A DNA stretch of 64,000 nucleotides from Cytospora piceicola. Lineage: Eukaryota > Ascomycota > Sordariomycetes > Diaporthales > Cytosporaceae. The notes beneath the pieces were generated by a model, which worked only from the letters and a program-made list of their open reading frames with translations, was not told the origin of the DNA and did no database searches. Numbering within the stretch: position 1 is the stretch's first letter; every line of letters begins with the position of its first letter. Shown one piece after another: positions 47,208-59,049 of this stretch. A program made the translations under genes and the position numbers. The stretch covers positions 310,001 through 374,000 of the forward strand of contig JALQBC010000021.1 of the NCBI GenBank assembly GCA_023375675.1, given 5' to 3'.

Positions 47208-50200
47208 ATGGCCCCAGGGCGCCCTAGGGCCCCTACCATCACCATCGACACCACCGCCGTGAATCCGGATCACCATGCCGATGTAGAAAATGATGGAACT
47301 ATTGGTCAGACTGCGCAATCGCCCATCTCTCCTGGGGATGGCCACAGCCTCTCTACTGTTGTCGACCCTCTAACACAGAGCTGGTCCTCCGACGGACGCG
47401 ATGCTCGACCTCAATTGGACACTGAACCTTCGTTCGAGAGCAAGGAGAGCCGGCCCACAAGCCCTCACAATGTCTCCAGTCCCGTCTTCAGGACCAAGGA
47501 CACCCAGAACTTCCTGGCCGTCCCAAACCCTGGAATGCTTCGACCGCGGCAGAATAGCGTGGACTCCGCCGACAGCTCCCAACCCCGATCCTCATATCAG
47601 GTTGACAACAGCACCACACTCTACAACCAGAGCGAACAGGGAGACCAGAAGCCCAAGGTTTCCATGGATCTTGACAGTGAAAAGATCAAGAACGACCCCG
47701 ATGCACTCAAGCCCGACCAAGGAAAGGAGGATGATTTCGAGGTGGAGGACAACCCTTTTGCTTTCAGCCCTGGAGAGCTCTCCAAGATGTTCAACCCCAA
47801 GAGCCTGGCAGCATTCTTCAAGTTGGGAGGACTGGACGGCTTGGAGAAGGGCTTGCGATCAAATCGGGCTGCTGGACTTGGCATAGACGAGGATCACTTG
47901 GATGGCAAAATTACTTTCACCGAGGCAACAGGCACCACCAACAAGGCCATAGTCGAGGCTGTGGGTTCTTCAGCTCGGCTCCCAACTGCTGGTGACGATA
48001 CTGCTCACAAGCCAGAGAAATTCACCGACAGAAAACGAGTCTTCCAGGACAATAGGCTTCCCGCCAAGAAGGGCAAGAGTCTGCTTCAGTTGATGTGGAT
48101 CACCTTCAACGACAAGGTCCTCATTCTGCTCTCTGTTGCTGCCGTGGTCTCCTTAGCAATCGGACTATACCAAACATTCGGAACCAAGCACGATCCTTCC
48201 AACCCGGCAGTCGAATGGGTCGAGGGCGTCGCCATTATTGTGGCTATTGTCATTGTGGTTATGGTTGGTTCCCTGAACGACTACCAGAAGGAACGTCAGT
48301 TTGCAAAATTGAACAAGAAAAAGCAGGATAGGGATGTGAAGGTAATACGGTCTGGAAAGACGGTCGAACTTAGTGTCTTTGACATTCTGGTCGGAGAAGT
48401 CATCCATCTTGAGCCCGGAGATATGATCCCTGTTGACGGAATCTTGATCGAGGGCTTCAATGTAAAATGCGACGAGTCACAAGCCACCGGAGAGTCAGAC
48501 ATCATCCGGAAGAGACCAGCGGAGGAGGTTTATGCTGCTATTCAAAACAACGAGGATCTCAACAAGATGGATCCTTTCATCCAGTCCGGCGCCCGTGTCA
48601 TGGAAGGAGTTGGAACATTCATGGCAACATCTGTCGGCATTCACTCGAGTTACGGCAAGACCCTCATGGCTCTGAACGACGACCCTGAGATGACCCCTCT
48701 TCAGTCGAAGCTCAACATCATCGCCGAGTACATCGCGAAGCTTGGAGGTGCTGCGGGTCTTCTACTGTTCATTGTCCTCTTCATCAAATTCCTAGTAAAC
48801 TTGAAACACGAAGGAGGGGTCTCGCCCACCGAGAAGGGCCAGAACTTCCTCAACATCTTCATCGTCGTTGTTACCATCATTGTCGTTGCCGTTCCTGAAG
48901 GTCTTCCCCTTGCAGTAACGCTCGCTCTTGCTTTTGCGACGACTCGAATGCTAAAAGACAACAATCTGGTACGGCATCTGAAGGCCTGCGAGGTCATGGG
49001 AAACGCCACGACAATCTGCTCGGACAAAACAGGTACTTTAACACAGAACAAGATGCAAGTCGTGGCTGGCACGATCAGCACCACCCACAGGTTCGGTGGC
49101 GCGCCGGCTAGGGACGGGCAGGCGCCAGAGGAGGCCGGCAACCCAGATGTCAGCCCCTCAGAGCTGGTCAAGACACTGGACTCGGATGTCAAGGAGCTGC
49201 TGAGAAACTCTATTGCTCTCAACTCAACCGCTTTCGAGGGTGAGGTGGACGGAAAGATGACCTACATTGGATCCAAGACGGAAACCGCGCTTCTCATTTT
49301 TGCAAAAGAGCATCTCGGGATGGGACCTGTCGCTGAGGAGCGAGCCAACGCCAAGATTATGCAGCTTATCCCATTCGACTCTGGTCGCAAGTGTATGGGT
49401 ATTGTCGTTCAATTACCCAATGGAAAGGCCAGACTCTACGCCAAAGGTGCTTCCGAAATCGTCTTGGCACAGTGCACTTCGATGCTCAGCGACCCTTCGT
49501 CAGACGGTCGAATTGCTCCTCTCAGCCAAGAGCACATAGACACCGTCTCCAAGCTCATCGAACACTACGCTACGCAGTCTCTGAGGACCATCGGCATTGT
49601 GTACAAGGACCTTGACAAGTGGCCACCACCAAGGGCCCGTCGTGCGGACGGCGAAAAGGACGAGATCAATGTCGAAGCGCTCTTCAACAACATGGCCTTC
49701 ATAGGCATGGTCGGTATCAAGGATCCCTTGCGCGAGGGTGTTCCAGAAGCTGTTCGGCTCTGTCAGCAGGCTGGCGTTGTTGTTCGCATGGTCACCGGCG
49801 ATAACAAGCTGACAGCTCGGGCTATTGCGGAGGACTGTGGCATTTTGCAGCCCGACTCCATAGTTCTAGAAGGTCCCGAATTTCGCAATATGCCTCAATC
49901 GGAGCAGGAAGATATACTTCCAAGGCTTCATGTCCTGGCTCGTTCCAGCCCTGAAGACAAGCGCACTCTCGTCGGTCTCCTAAAAGGCAAGGGAGAGACC
50001 GTTGCTGTCACTGGTGATGGTACCAACGATGCACCTGCCTTGAGGCTGGCTGATGTTGGATTTTCGATGGGTATCGCCGGTACCGAGGTTGCCAAAGAAG
50101 CTTCGGCCATCATTCTTATGGACGACAATTTCAGCTCTATCGTCAAGGCCCTGAAGTGGGGTCGCGCCGTTAACGATGCTGTAAAGCGGTTCCTGCAGTT

Positions 50201-51453
50201 CCAGTTGACCGTCAACATCACCGCTGTTGTACTGACATTCGTCTCGGCGGTCGCGAGTTCAAGCGAGGATAGCGTTCTGACGGCTGTGCAACTGCTCTGG
50301 GTCAATCTCATCATGGATACGCTTGCCGCCTTGGCTCTGGCAACTGATCCCCCGCAAGATAGCGTGCTGGACCGCAAGCCAGAGCGCAGAAACGCATCCA
50401 TCGTCTCGACGACCATGTGGAAAATGATCATCGGCCAGGCCATTTACCAGCTCGTCATCACCTTCCTCATATACTTTGCTAAGAACGCTGTCCTCCCGGG
50501 TAAAGATGTCACAGATGCTCAGATTCAGACACTGGTCTTCAACACCTTTGTGTGGATGCAAATCTTCAACCAGTGGAAGTAAGTGCAACACCGACCCCTA
50601 CCACAATACTGATACTGCGGGTGCTAACAGTGGTAACAGCAATCGTCGTCTGGACAACAAGTTCAACATCTTCGAGGGTCTCTTTTCGAATTGGTTCTTC
50701 ATCGGCATCAGCCTTATTATGTGTGGTGGGCAGGTCATAATCATCTTCTTTGGCGGAGCTGCATTTGCCATTGGTGCCGGAGGCCAAAGCTCAACTCTGT
50801 GGGGGACCGCCATCGTTCTCGGATTCTTGTCGATCCCCATCGGCGTGGTCATCCGACTGATCCCGGACTCGCTCGTCGAGAAGCTTATTCCGGAGGTTGT
50901 GAAGCGCAGGGCTCAGCCCAAGGTACCCGGCGTCATGATCTCAGACGACGACGAGCGGTTCCATCACTTCCCAGCCGAGTTCTCCGACATCCGGGACGAG
51001 CTGGTCTGGCTGAAGCGGTTCAAGGGCGGACGCGTTAACAATCTCAAGTTCGCCATGACCAACCCCAAGGAGGTCTTTAAGCCCAGGAGGAGCGGGTCGC
51101 GGCGCCACTCGAGACAGGACTCCCAGGCCAACTCCAACGACCTGCCGCAGACGCCAACCCGGGAGAACAGCTTCGGCTCGAGCGGCGGCGGCGGCGGTCT
51201 AGCCGGCAGCGCGACGCCCGACTCCCGCAAGCGGTCCAGGTCCATGAGGTCCAGGTCGAGGTCGAACTCGGCCCTGGGAGCGGCGACGCTGATGACGGGC
51301 ATCGTGGCGGGCAGCATCGGCGCCGGGGGCTGGTCGCCCATCGACCGGACCGGGGACTGGCAGCAGTTCCCGGCCGCGAAGCCGAGCACCTCGCGGCTGA
51401 GCGCAACGTCGCGTGCGAACGCGGACGAGGAGAGAGAAGGAGGCGGTGCATGA
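47208..51453 (+). CDS. Plasma-membrane-type calcium-transporting P-type ATPase (PMCA/Pmc1 family)
   Basis: Exons 47208-50578 and 50640-51453 (GTAAGT...AACAG intron with GCTAAC branch site) give 1394 residues. A Ser/Pro-rich N-terminus of about 280 residues precedes the first membrane helix (about 303-323). Then come the actuator motif ATGESD (about 426), the PEGLPLAV helix (about 562), the phosphorylation site CSDKTGTLTQNKM with Asp606, and the hinge motif GDGTNDAPAL (about 937). C-terminal helices lie on both sides of the intron (FNQWNNRRLDNKFNIFEG). The tail is basic, Ser/Arg-rich, with a Gly run. It pumps Ca2+ out of the cytosol into the vacuole or across the plasma membrane, in the group of yeast Pmc1 and Neurospora NCA-2/NCA-3. 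The paralogue cannot be fixed from sequence recall. It is the largest gene in the window. Confidence 0.95.
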
Positions 51454-54400
51454 TGATGATGATGAAGGGATGACCCGTACATACAGGATTGGGCGTTTCA
51501 CATAGACAGAAAGTACATATCTAATTGCATGAATAGGGACTTGGATGTCGCTCATGTCTTAATACCTCTTACCTCTTGTCTCTTGTGCTTTGCTGTAGGG
51601 TGTTTGCATTTGGATCCGCTTCATGGCCGACATGCTTGCTTTCCCCGAGATTCCCGCGTATTGCCTAGTTTCCTGCTGTCGTCTCTGGTCTCATCGCTAC
51701 TTATTTCTTTCGGTATACTCTCTTCTATTCATTTCTCTACTCTACAACTTCTGGAAGCCCCTTACATAAAGGAAAGACGGGGGACGTTCTTCCGCTGGCG
51801 GCTTATCTCCGACCAAGTCCAGCAACCCAATTGGGGAAGCCATACACAGGAGGCAGCACCCGGATATCATGAGGCTCATCCTATCCGTGTACTTCTCTCC
51901 CTCCCTCCATGCATCTATCTAAGGCTACAAGACACACTTTCCCGAGTCCTAAGCATGTGTTGCTGGACCGGAGGCTCCACCGTCAATGCTGCACGACTCA
52001 CGAAGATTCCCACACACAAAACGACCAGGACAGAAAAAAAGGAAAAACCAGGACAAAAATAAGGGGACATGCAACACCGGGTATTCGCTGGTCGTCACCG
52101 ACCCAACTACTAATCCAGCCCTTACGGGTTTGACTAAGGGAGAGCGGACGGGATCCCGTATTTTCCTGTAGGTATGGTCGCATGTGCTTGGGAGTTGCTG
52201 TGCTGGTCTTATAAAGGGGATGACGGGAGGCGTGCTCATTTTGAACTGGCGGCAGGAGAGGGAATAGGGGAGGGAGGATGATCACGAGTAGGCCATCGTA
52301 ATAATGTGACATGCACAGAGACTCTTAATGCTCACTAACACATGAAGAGTTTCGAGATAGCTGGATAGTGCCTGGCACGGTGAATTGGTCTTCTTTCCCT
52401 TCTGGCAATGGGACGGGACGCTCGATCCAGCAGGCGAATTTGTTTTTTTATACCGTTGATGTGACTTGGTAGCAGACTGGGAAACAAGACCCCTGCGCTC
52501 CATGCGAGCCTGAAGGGTATTGCAATATCTAGAAAGCGGGATTCCTTTGTCGTCATGGTATGAGATCGAAAAGTAGATGAATTTGCTTTGACCTGCTTCC
52601 CATCAATAGTTTTATGATACCCAGTGACATTATAACAAGCCTATTGGTGCGGTATATACTGGAGAAGCCTCAATGAGTGCGCGCGACGGAGAAGACACCA
52701 GTGGCAGAACTGCTTGGTGTTGATCAACAACCCTTGGTGTAAGAGGTAAGAACTACACGCATACAGGCAGACAAGCTGGGCAAGATGGTATTTGCGATAC
52801 ATATGCCTCCAATAGGCTGGGGAAATGTCGAGTATCATACAGTGGATGTCTCCCTGGAACCAAAACCCAACCGAGTAAACCGTTTCTGGTAGGCTCGGAA
52901 CTCAACGCCTCAGAAGAGGCAATGTTTTCCAATAAAGCGGTGGCCCCGTGCCAGTGAAGTTGTTTGCCTGCCGCGCTCGTGATACCTGGTCATATATGAT
53001 GATGTTCCCATAGCCACGCCCCCTCGTTCGCAAGCAGGGATCCGCATATAATCCCAGCCAGCCACAATGCAACGACAGCGAAGTAATGCGCCCTCTCACG
53101 CCTCAGTTGGTGCTCGAATTGCACATTCTGTGTTGTCACCAACTGTCTGAGCCGAAACATGGAGGGCTGGGTCCCAATGGTTCTTCCGGCAGTTCCTGCA
53201 AAGGGCCAAGAGCGTACCGTTGGGGCGCATTACATTAGAGTCGGCAGATCACCTCAAGCCGACGGTGAGCGAGCATAGGCATGTGGATCCTGCATGCCGA
53301 CATCTTGTACCCTTTCGCGGTGGATGCGAGGTGGTAGTGACAGGTGAATGGTGCATATGGAGCACACAGTATGCATAGCTAGGCTGTTCCCAACTCATGC
53401 GCCATGCCTCGGCTCCTGTGTTTCGGTTCCAAACCCAAAATCCCAGATACCAATCACTGTGCAGGCGCCATCTTATCAGATGGGGCACCGGGTATTGCCT
53501 GGTCATGTGGCTGCAGGGTCTGGTTGTCGGGACCTGCTGGCGTTGCGCCTCTGTTGTACTGCACCTCGGTGAGATGGTCAGCCCCGTGCGCCCGCGATAT
53601 CGGCATGCGGTGGCTGGCTGGACCTCATAGTATCCCATGCCCCAAGCATCGCTTGTTCCCTCGGGATATCGACACAAACATAGGCTCGGCTCTCGTGACT
53701 GGCCTGTCAGCGGTGAGTGACACCCACGAAGATCCAACATCAGGCAAGTCGACCGGAAGGGCTGCCGTCTCGGCTTCCTGTAAGCATCTGGAGCAATTGC
53801 TGCTTCGTATTACTAGCGCGCCAGCGTGGGGTCGAAGCGTGCTTCCAATATCCGTGCCTAAGATCCTTATAGGTGCCTGATGGGCTGTTTGGTTGGGCGT
53901 CGTGAAGGATGCCTGCGACGACATTCGACAAGTTTGATGTGATATGTCGATCGTCAAGCTGACTGTTCCAGTGACCTGGCCGTCTAATAAAGAAGTTCCC
54001 CAGACAATCCGTACTGTGTGACTTATTCCGCATGCTGTCGGACCGGAATATGATCCACCAGTAACCTAGTTCCTGCAGTTAGAAACATACGTAGCCGGAA
54101 ACACCCACATCTACATACTAGTTCCTGTTGACTATTCGAAGTAGCCACGCGCGTTGAAAGGCGTGGCTTATCCACAGAGAGCCCATAATACCATAGGTCG
54201 CATATGGACAAGGCTGAAGGATTCAATATTAGTGGTTCCTGGTCCTCTGGGCATTGTAGACAGCAGTATAGATGCGCAAAGTCCCCCAGCAGAGTCATAG
54301 TCGTCTGGTCCGCTGACATTGGAGAGATAAGGTAGGGTTTCAGGCGGTGAGCCCCAGCTTCGGCGGCACCACGGCCATGCTTTGCAGAGTGCTTCGATGT

Positions 54401-54480
54401 GGTCTGCAAGTCGAGAATGCATGAGAATGAACCCGCTCTGGACCAAGTGATGTGACAATGTGTAGTCGAGCGTCTGGGGC

Positions 54481-54940
54481 CTAACAAGGGGCATACATAT
54501 ACACAGACCAGTTCCACACTCCCACAGTCCACTGCAGGCAAAAGGCCTGTCCCTCGAGCCCATGCAGGTTACGAATCTTGAGGCATTCTGATTTGGCGTT
54601 GAGAGGCCGGAACCACGGCCATGTGACCTTGGGAGAAGCAACACCGGTGTTCTGGTAGCGGGCACTCCTCATTGTCAACTGCATGTCCGTTAGCATGGGC
54701 AAATCACACAAGTCCGGATGGCACAATGCGGCCGTCCGAGATTTCTAGCATCCTGATGTCTGCTTCTTCAGAGTGGGGAGCAGGGCCTGAAGGCCGGAGA
54801 TGATTGCGTATGTCGGTATCATGTTCATTGTGAGAGATCCTCCCGCCTCAAACGTGGAAGCTGTATGGTTCGGAACCGCCACGAGCATGCTCCCCTTTGC
54901 CCTACGTGGGCCAGGTGGGAAATACCATGCAGAGAAAGTC
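54481..54940 (-). pseudogene. Possible decayed or misread coding segment
   Basis: On the minus strand one frame runs about 150 codons with a single internal TAG (54745-54747). It contains protein-like stretches such as GSMLVAVPNHTASTFEAGG and TMNMIPTYAIISGLQALLP, and later LNAKSECLKIRNLHGLEGQ. It ends at a TAG at 54481-54483, after which another frame (54480-54168) looks more protein-like. I could not find introns that join these, nor recognise a family. It may be a pseudogene, an exon of a gene I failed to model, or chance. Confidence 0.2.
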
Positions 54941-55872
54941 TATGCGCGTAGATGGGGCAAGCCAGCACACTCCGCTCCCGACTGCCTTGGTCCGTGTAGT
55001 AGAGCTTCTGCCTGGAGAGAACGTGCCCCAGGCTGATCTGTAGGCAGGAGGGGCGATGCCGACTTGGCCACGACAGTACAGCGTAGTAGAACTTTCCATT
55101 GAAAGGTAACGAGTTTCAACCGCGTACAGACTGTTCTTTCTGCAAGCCTTGACGAATGTTGCATTTTTGAGGGCTTCCCAAGCCCTGGGGCGAGTAGAGG
55201 AACTGGGGAAGGTAGACAGTAGCAGGTGGAAAGGAAAAAAAAGAAGAAAAACAGTAGAGAGGGAGGCATGCAGATCAGTAGCATGCATCGGCGGGACCCT
55301 GCTTCGAACTATGAGTTTACTGATTGACTGACTGACTGACTGACCCTGAACGAGGCGTATACGAACATCGTGTAAGTAAATAAGGGAGCACAGTACACGA
55401 TAATAAAATGAAGGAAGTCTTCAGATGGCTCAGAGCAGAGGGCCAAGCCTATGTAACAATAGCCACGTTTTGAATAGAAGGGGGAAAAGGAAAATCGGAA
55501 AATAATGAGTCTCAGTTATCTCGGCCGGTATGCTGCCCATGGACGAGAGCCAGTTTACACGATGGCACATTGGCTGATGGGGTTGAAGACTTGGCTATTA
55601 GTTGCCCTGCAGTACTGAAATACTAGATATATCTAAGTAGGTACGTATGACCGGAAGTCGGGGTTGAGCCGCGCTGGGCCGTGATTGGTTTAGCCCCCTC
55701 CACACTCCACGGTTTACCCCACCGTTTCTCGATGAGGGATGTCCGTAACAGTACCGTACATGCGTACTACTGCAAAGTGTAACAGTACCTACTTAAGTAA
55801 GTACCTAGGTAGCCACTAACAGCACCGTAGCGACATACCAGGCGTACATAGATAGGTAGGTATGTGTTACTC

Positions 55873-55911
55873 GCTTTGCTTTGCTTTGCTTTGCTTTGCT
55901 TTGCTTTGCTT
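55873..55911. repeat. CTTTG pentanucleotide microsatellite
   Basis: Seven to eight pure tandem copies of CTTTG. Confidence 0.95.
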
Positions 55912-55999
55912 GCATCGACCACATCAATAGGCCACGGCACACGGCAAATGGAACACGGAACATGGCAGAAAGAAGCATCCAGCACCGCAGCCTCCCTTG

Positions 56000-56057
56000 A
56001 GTCAAGGGTCAGGTCAAGGGTCAAGGGTTAAGGATCAAGGGTCAAGGGTCAAGGACC
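56000..56057. repeat. GGTCAAG heptamer repeat
   Basis: Six to eight near-perfect copies of GGTCAAG (or GGTTAAG/GATCAAG) in direct succession. Confidence 0.9.
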
Positions 56058-56205
56058 TTTTGATTTTGTTTACTTTGGTTTTTGACCTTTGAGGACTGCG
56101 ATATTTGCTTGCTGCTGCTGCTGCCGCCGCTGCAGTTGACGACTCTTTGTGTCACTTGGCACGCACTTGCAGCCCGAAGTCGCTAACAGCCCCCACGCCC
56201 ATGCA

Positions 56206-56244
56206 CCCGCCCGCCCGCCCGCCCACGCGCCCACGCGCCCACGC
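56206..56244. repeat. CCCG / CCCACG repeat
   Basis: Four CCCG-type tetramers are followed by three CGCCCA-type hexamers, giving a strongly GC-skewed 40-bp tract. Confidence 0.85.
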
Positions 56245-56747
56245 TCCTCTCTACCTGAGTACCTACCTGCCTACTGTGGTACCTAGGTACCTAACTAGAT
56301 AACTACCCAAGTAGGCAGACAATCCTTGCAGCACATGTGTGTCCTGCTCCAAAATATAGTTACTGTACTGTACGGATCCGTACGCACTAACCTGGAACGC
56401 CTCAAAGCATCATCCATCACCGCACTACAGACCACAGTACTACCATTTCCAGCACCTAGGGCAATCGTCACCCTCCCGACTACTTGCGCCTACCCATACA
56501 CTATCTCATGCCCTTCACCCTCAATTGCGCCTCTCACCTGTGATAATCTTAGGCTTCTTGCCGATGCAACGGCTTGAGCCCAGACCAGTCGAGCTCCTGC
56601 AGCCCGCATTCGCCTCCTTCTGACCGGGGATCTCACACTAGAGCCGCCCACTTCTTTCCTCCCTGCCCGACACAACCCAGCCCTGTGCGGCCCAGTCTGC
56701 CAGTCAGTATCTTACCTCTTTGCCTGTGCGCACTCGGACCTCTCTAC

Positions 56748-56785
56748 AGTACCAGTACCAGTACCAGTACCAGTACCAGTACCAG
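56748..56785. repeat. (TACCAG)6 hexamer repeat
   Basis: Six uninterrupted hexamers AGTACC/TACCAG lie about 210 bp before the WBP2-like start codon. Confidence 0.95.
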
Positions 56786-56793
56786 TCTCGGTC

Positions 56794-56847
56794 CTCGACC
56801 CTCTCGACCCTCTCGACCCTCTCGACCCTCTCGGCCCTCGACCCTCG
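56794..56847. repeat. CTCGACCCT nonamer repeat
   Basis: Five to six copies of CTCGACCCT (last copies CTCGGCCCT and CTCGACCCT) lie about 150 bp before the WBP2-like start codon. Confidence 0.95.
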
Positions 56848-56992
56848 AGCCCTGGCCTGACCTGGCCTGCCCTGTCCAGCCTGCCCGGTCTGCCAGCCTC
56901 GAGCAGCTGCTTTTGCACCGGCATCCTGGTCCGTCTCAAAGCTCAAATATACACACCTCGCTACCGTGGAATACCACCATAACTCTTTCAAA

Positions 56993-58071
56993 ATGTCGAT
57001 AAAGTCAGTCCTTCTCCTCCCTTCACTCCCCTATCTTCTCTGGCGCACTTCACCTGCAGATACCAACCCCACCTTTCCGATTTCTTCTCTTGCCTGCTCC
57101 ACCCTTCAAAAGACATGACTCTCCCCCTTGTGTTTGTCTAAACATAAGCTTGTTATCTCTTCCGTCTCTCGCCCTTCCTCCTCATGGATATCTATCAGGG
57201 GACCCTACAGCACCAGAGCATCACAGCCCAGAGCCAGCCCCGGGACGCCGACCTCTGCCTTGACGAGCACCAGATTAACCATGGCCGCAGTTGGGTAATG
57301 CTCAAGCAGAATGGCGACATCGAGCCGCTAGAGGACGAGCAGATCCTCTTGAAGACGCCGGACTATGTGAGCCTCGAGCTGTCAGTGCCCAAGGGCCTTC
57401 GCAATGCTGCCTCGAACTTCACGGTAAAATGCGACGATGGCGTGGCGTACGTCACCAACCGAAGAGTGAGCCATTACACCTCAGCCTCTCAGTCTCGTAT
57501 GGTGTCACATGTCAGGCCTTTTGACTAACATGGTCCTCTTCACGACGCAAAGATAATATATCTTGCTGCTCGACCGACCGAAAGCTTTCAGTCTTTCTCG
57601 GCCTTTATATTAGACACCTTTGATCCGCAGCCGCGCTCTGGTGGCTGGCTCGGGATGGGAGCCTGGCGATGGAAGGCCGAGGCGAAACCCAGGGCGGGCG
57701 GCGGGATACCTGGCGATGTTCCCCGTGTCGAGGTCACCCTGATCTTCAACCACGGTGGCATAGATGGGTTCCACGGGAAGTACAGCCTCATGTACGAGCG
57801 CCTTACTCATGCCAGGGATGTCGCGAGGGAAACGGGCACACGAATCACCGTCCACGACGACGACCTGCCGCCATACTCCCCGACGGAAGCTGGCAGTGCC
57901 TCGGGGCAACCAGCACCACTACAGCCATCGCCGGAGGCTACTGATACTCCGACGCAGGCGACTCAACCGACGCCAAACGAGCCGCCACCAGGCTATGACG
58001 AGGCACAGGCCCAAGCAGTTGAACAACAGTTTGAGGAGCGTGACCGTGAGGACGCCGAAAGAGCCCAGTGA
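56993..58071 (+). CDS. WBP2-like GRAM-domain protein with PY motifs
   Basis: Exons 56993-57003, 57291-57465 and 57553-58071 give 234 residues. The first exon is 11 nt (ATGTCGATAAA) with a GTCAGT donor. Joined to the GCCGCAG acceptor it yields MSINWVMLKQNGDIEPL, the N-terminus expected for the fungal WBP2-like family, which supports this start over the ATG at 57184. A GRAM-like domain covers residues about 4-155: GVAYVTNRR joins IIYLAARPTESFQSFSA across intron 2, followed by AEAKPRAGGGIPGDVPRVEV. The C-terminal part is Pro/Thr/Gln-rich with two PY motifs, LPPYSP (about 168) and PPGYDE (about 207), able to bind WW domains. In animals WBP2 is a WW-domain-binding coactivator; the fungal role is unknown. 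The stop is at 58069. Confidence 0.85.
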
Positions 58072-58717
58072 TGCCTTGGTGGATGGTGTGAAGTAGTGGG
58101 GCGCTGATCGGGGGAGGACGTCATAAACGAACCAAATGGCAGGGAAACTGTGTACTGCACTGCCATGAGGTCGAGCGTGTAGTCGGAAGGGCAGAAACAA
58201 CCAAGGATACCCACAATGCCCGGCGACAGTGGCGGAATACACGGACATTTAATAGCTTGGAGTTTGGGAGCACGAGGGCTTTTGTGCTGTCACGGGGGTT
58301 TCTGAGGTGTATATTTTTTCTTTTTTTGAGTGGAGGGCATGGACACGTTCATAGCCCCTCATAGATAACTTTCCTGGTACAGGCTCCTGGAGTGATTGTG
58401 TGCAGAGGCACGATGAAGTCTATCCAATACTTATACATATTACAAAATACAGTGCATAGAAAAGAGCTTCACCTGAGGTTAGAAACCGTAGAGTTTGTCT
58501 AGAGGGTTAGGGTCGATAGTACCATAATAGTGCTTTGGATTGGCCAATCAGGACCACTTCGATTACCCGGTGGAATCCGATTTTCTTGACGAAGCTTGAT
58601 TCCGTTTCCCGCCTTGCCCGTCGTCAACGACACCAATCACTCACTCCACCCTACCGACAGCACTTTAAAAAGCCATTGACCGGAAGCCAGCCAGCCACCG
58701 CCGGTTGAGAAGACACA
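58072..58717. other. Intergenic region WBP2-like gene / qcr6
   Basis: A 0.65-kb interval that holds the 3' end of the WBP2-like gene and the qcr6 promoter. A T-rich stretch lies at 58312-58327, and a double CCAAT box at 58539-58548. TTTAAAAAG at 58663-58671 is about 50 bp before the qcr6 ATG. Confidence 0.6.
58539..58548. promoter_or_regulatory. Palindromic double CCAAT box upstream of qcr6
   Basis: ATTGGCCAAT consists of two back-to-back CCAAT boxes, and the forward one continues as CCAATCA, the preferred HAP-complex context. It lies 170 bp before the qcr6 start codon. In yeast many respiratory-chain genes, including cytochrome bc1 subunits, are activated through CCAAT by the Hap2/3/4/5 complex. 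Function here is inferred. Confidence 0.5.
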
Positions 58718-59014
58718 ATGGGTTTCTGGGAAGCTATCTCCGACTTGGCCGAGTCCGTGGCGCCATGGAGCGTCGCCGAGGCTGAGGCCCCTGCAGAAGA
58801 CTCCAAGGTGCGTCAATAATAAGCTCACTGTCATACCTACGAAGCTTGGTCGCGACCTCCACAGGCCAGCGCAGTGCCCAAGCCGAGAGTTCCACGATGC
58901 CCTGCCCTCCAAACTCGGACCAGTGACTGATGCTTTGTTTGTCTCGTTTTACAGGCGGAGGACACCCCCGCCGAGGAGGACTCCAAACAAGAGGAAGGCT
59001 CCGAGGAGGAGCCC

Positions 59015-59049
<35 letters not shown>

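Larger units (their letters stand above)
51454..56992. other. Gene-poor 5.5-kb region
   Basis: No gene is convincing here. Minus-strand frames between about 53.2 and 55.3 kb are somewhat protein-like but do not assemble into a phase-consistent model (see the entry at 54481-54940). The last 1.2 kb is crowded with short tandem repeats and TACCTAGG-type words. The region is bounded by the 3' end of the calcium ATPase and the leader of the WBP2-like gene. Confidence 0.5.

Noticed and set aside
57184..57290. ATG at 57184 as start of the WBP2-like gene
   Set aside because: It gives an N-terminus unlike the family, while the 11-nt exon at 56993 gives the family-typical MSINWVML through a GCCGCAG acceptor.
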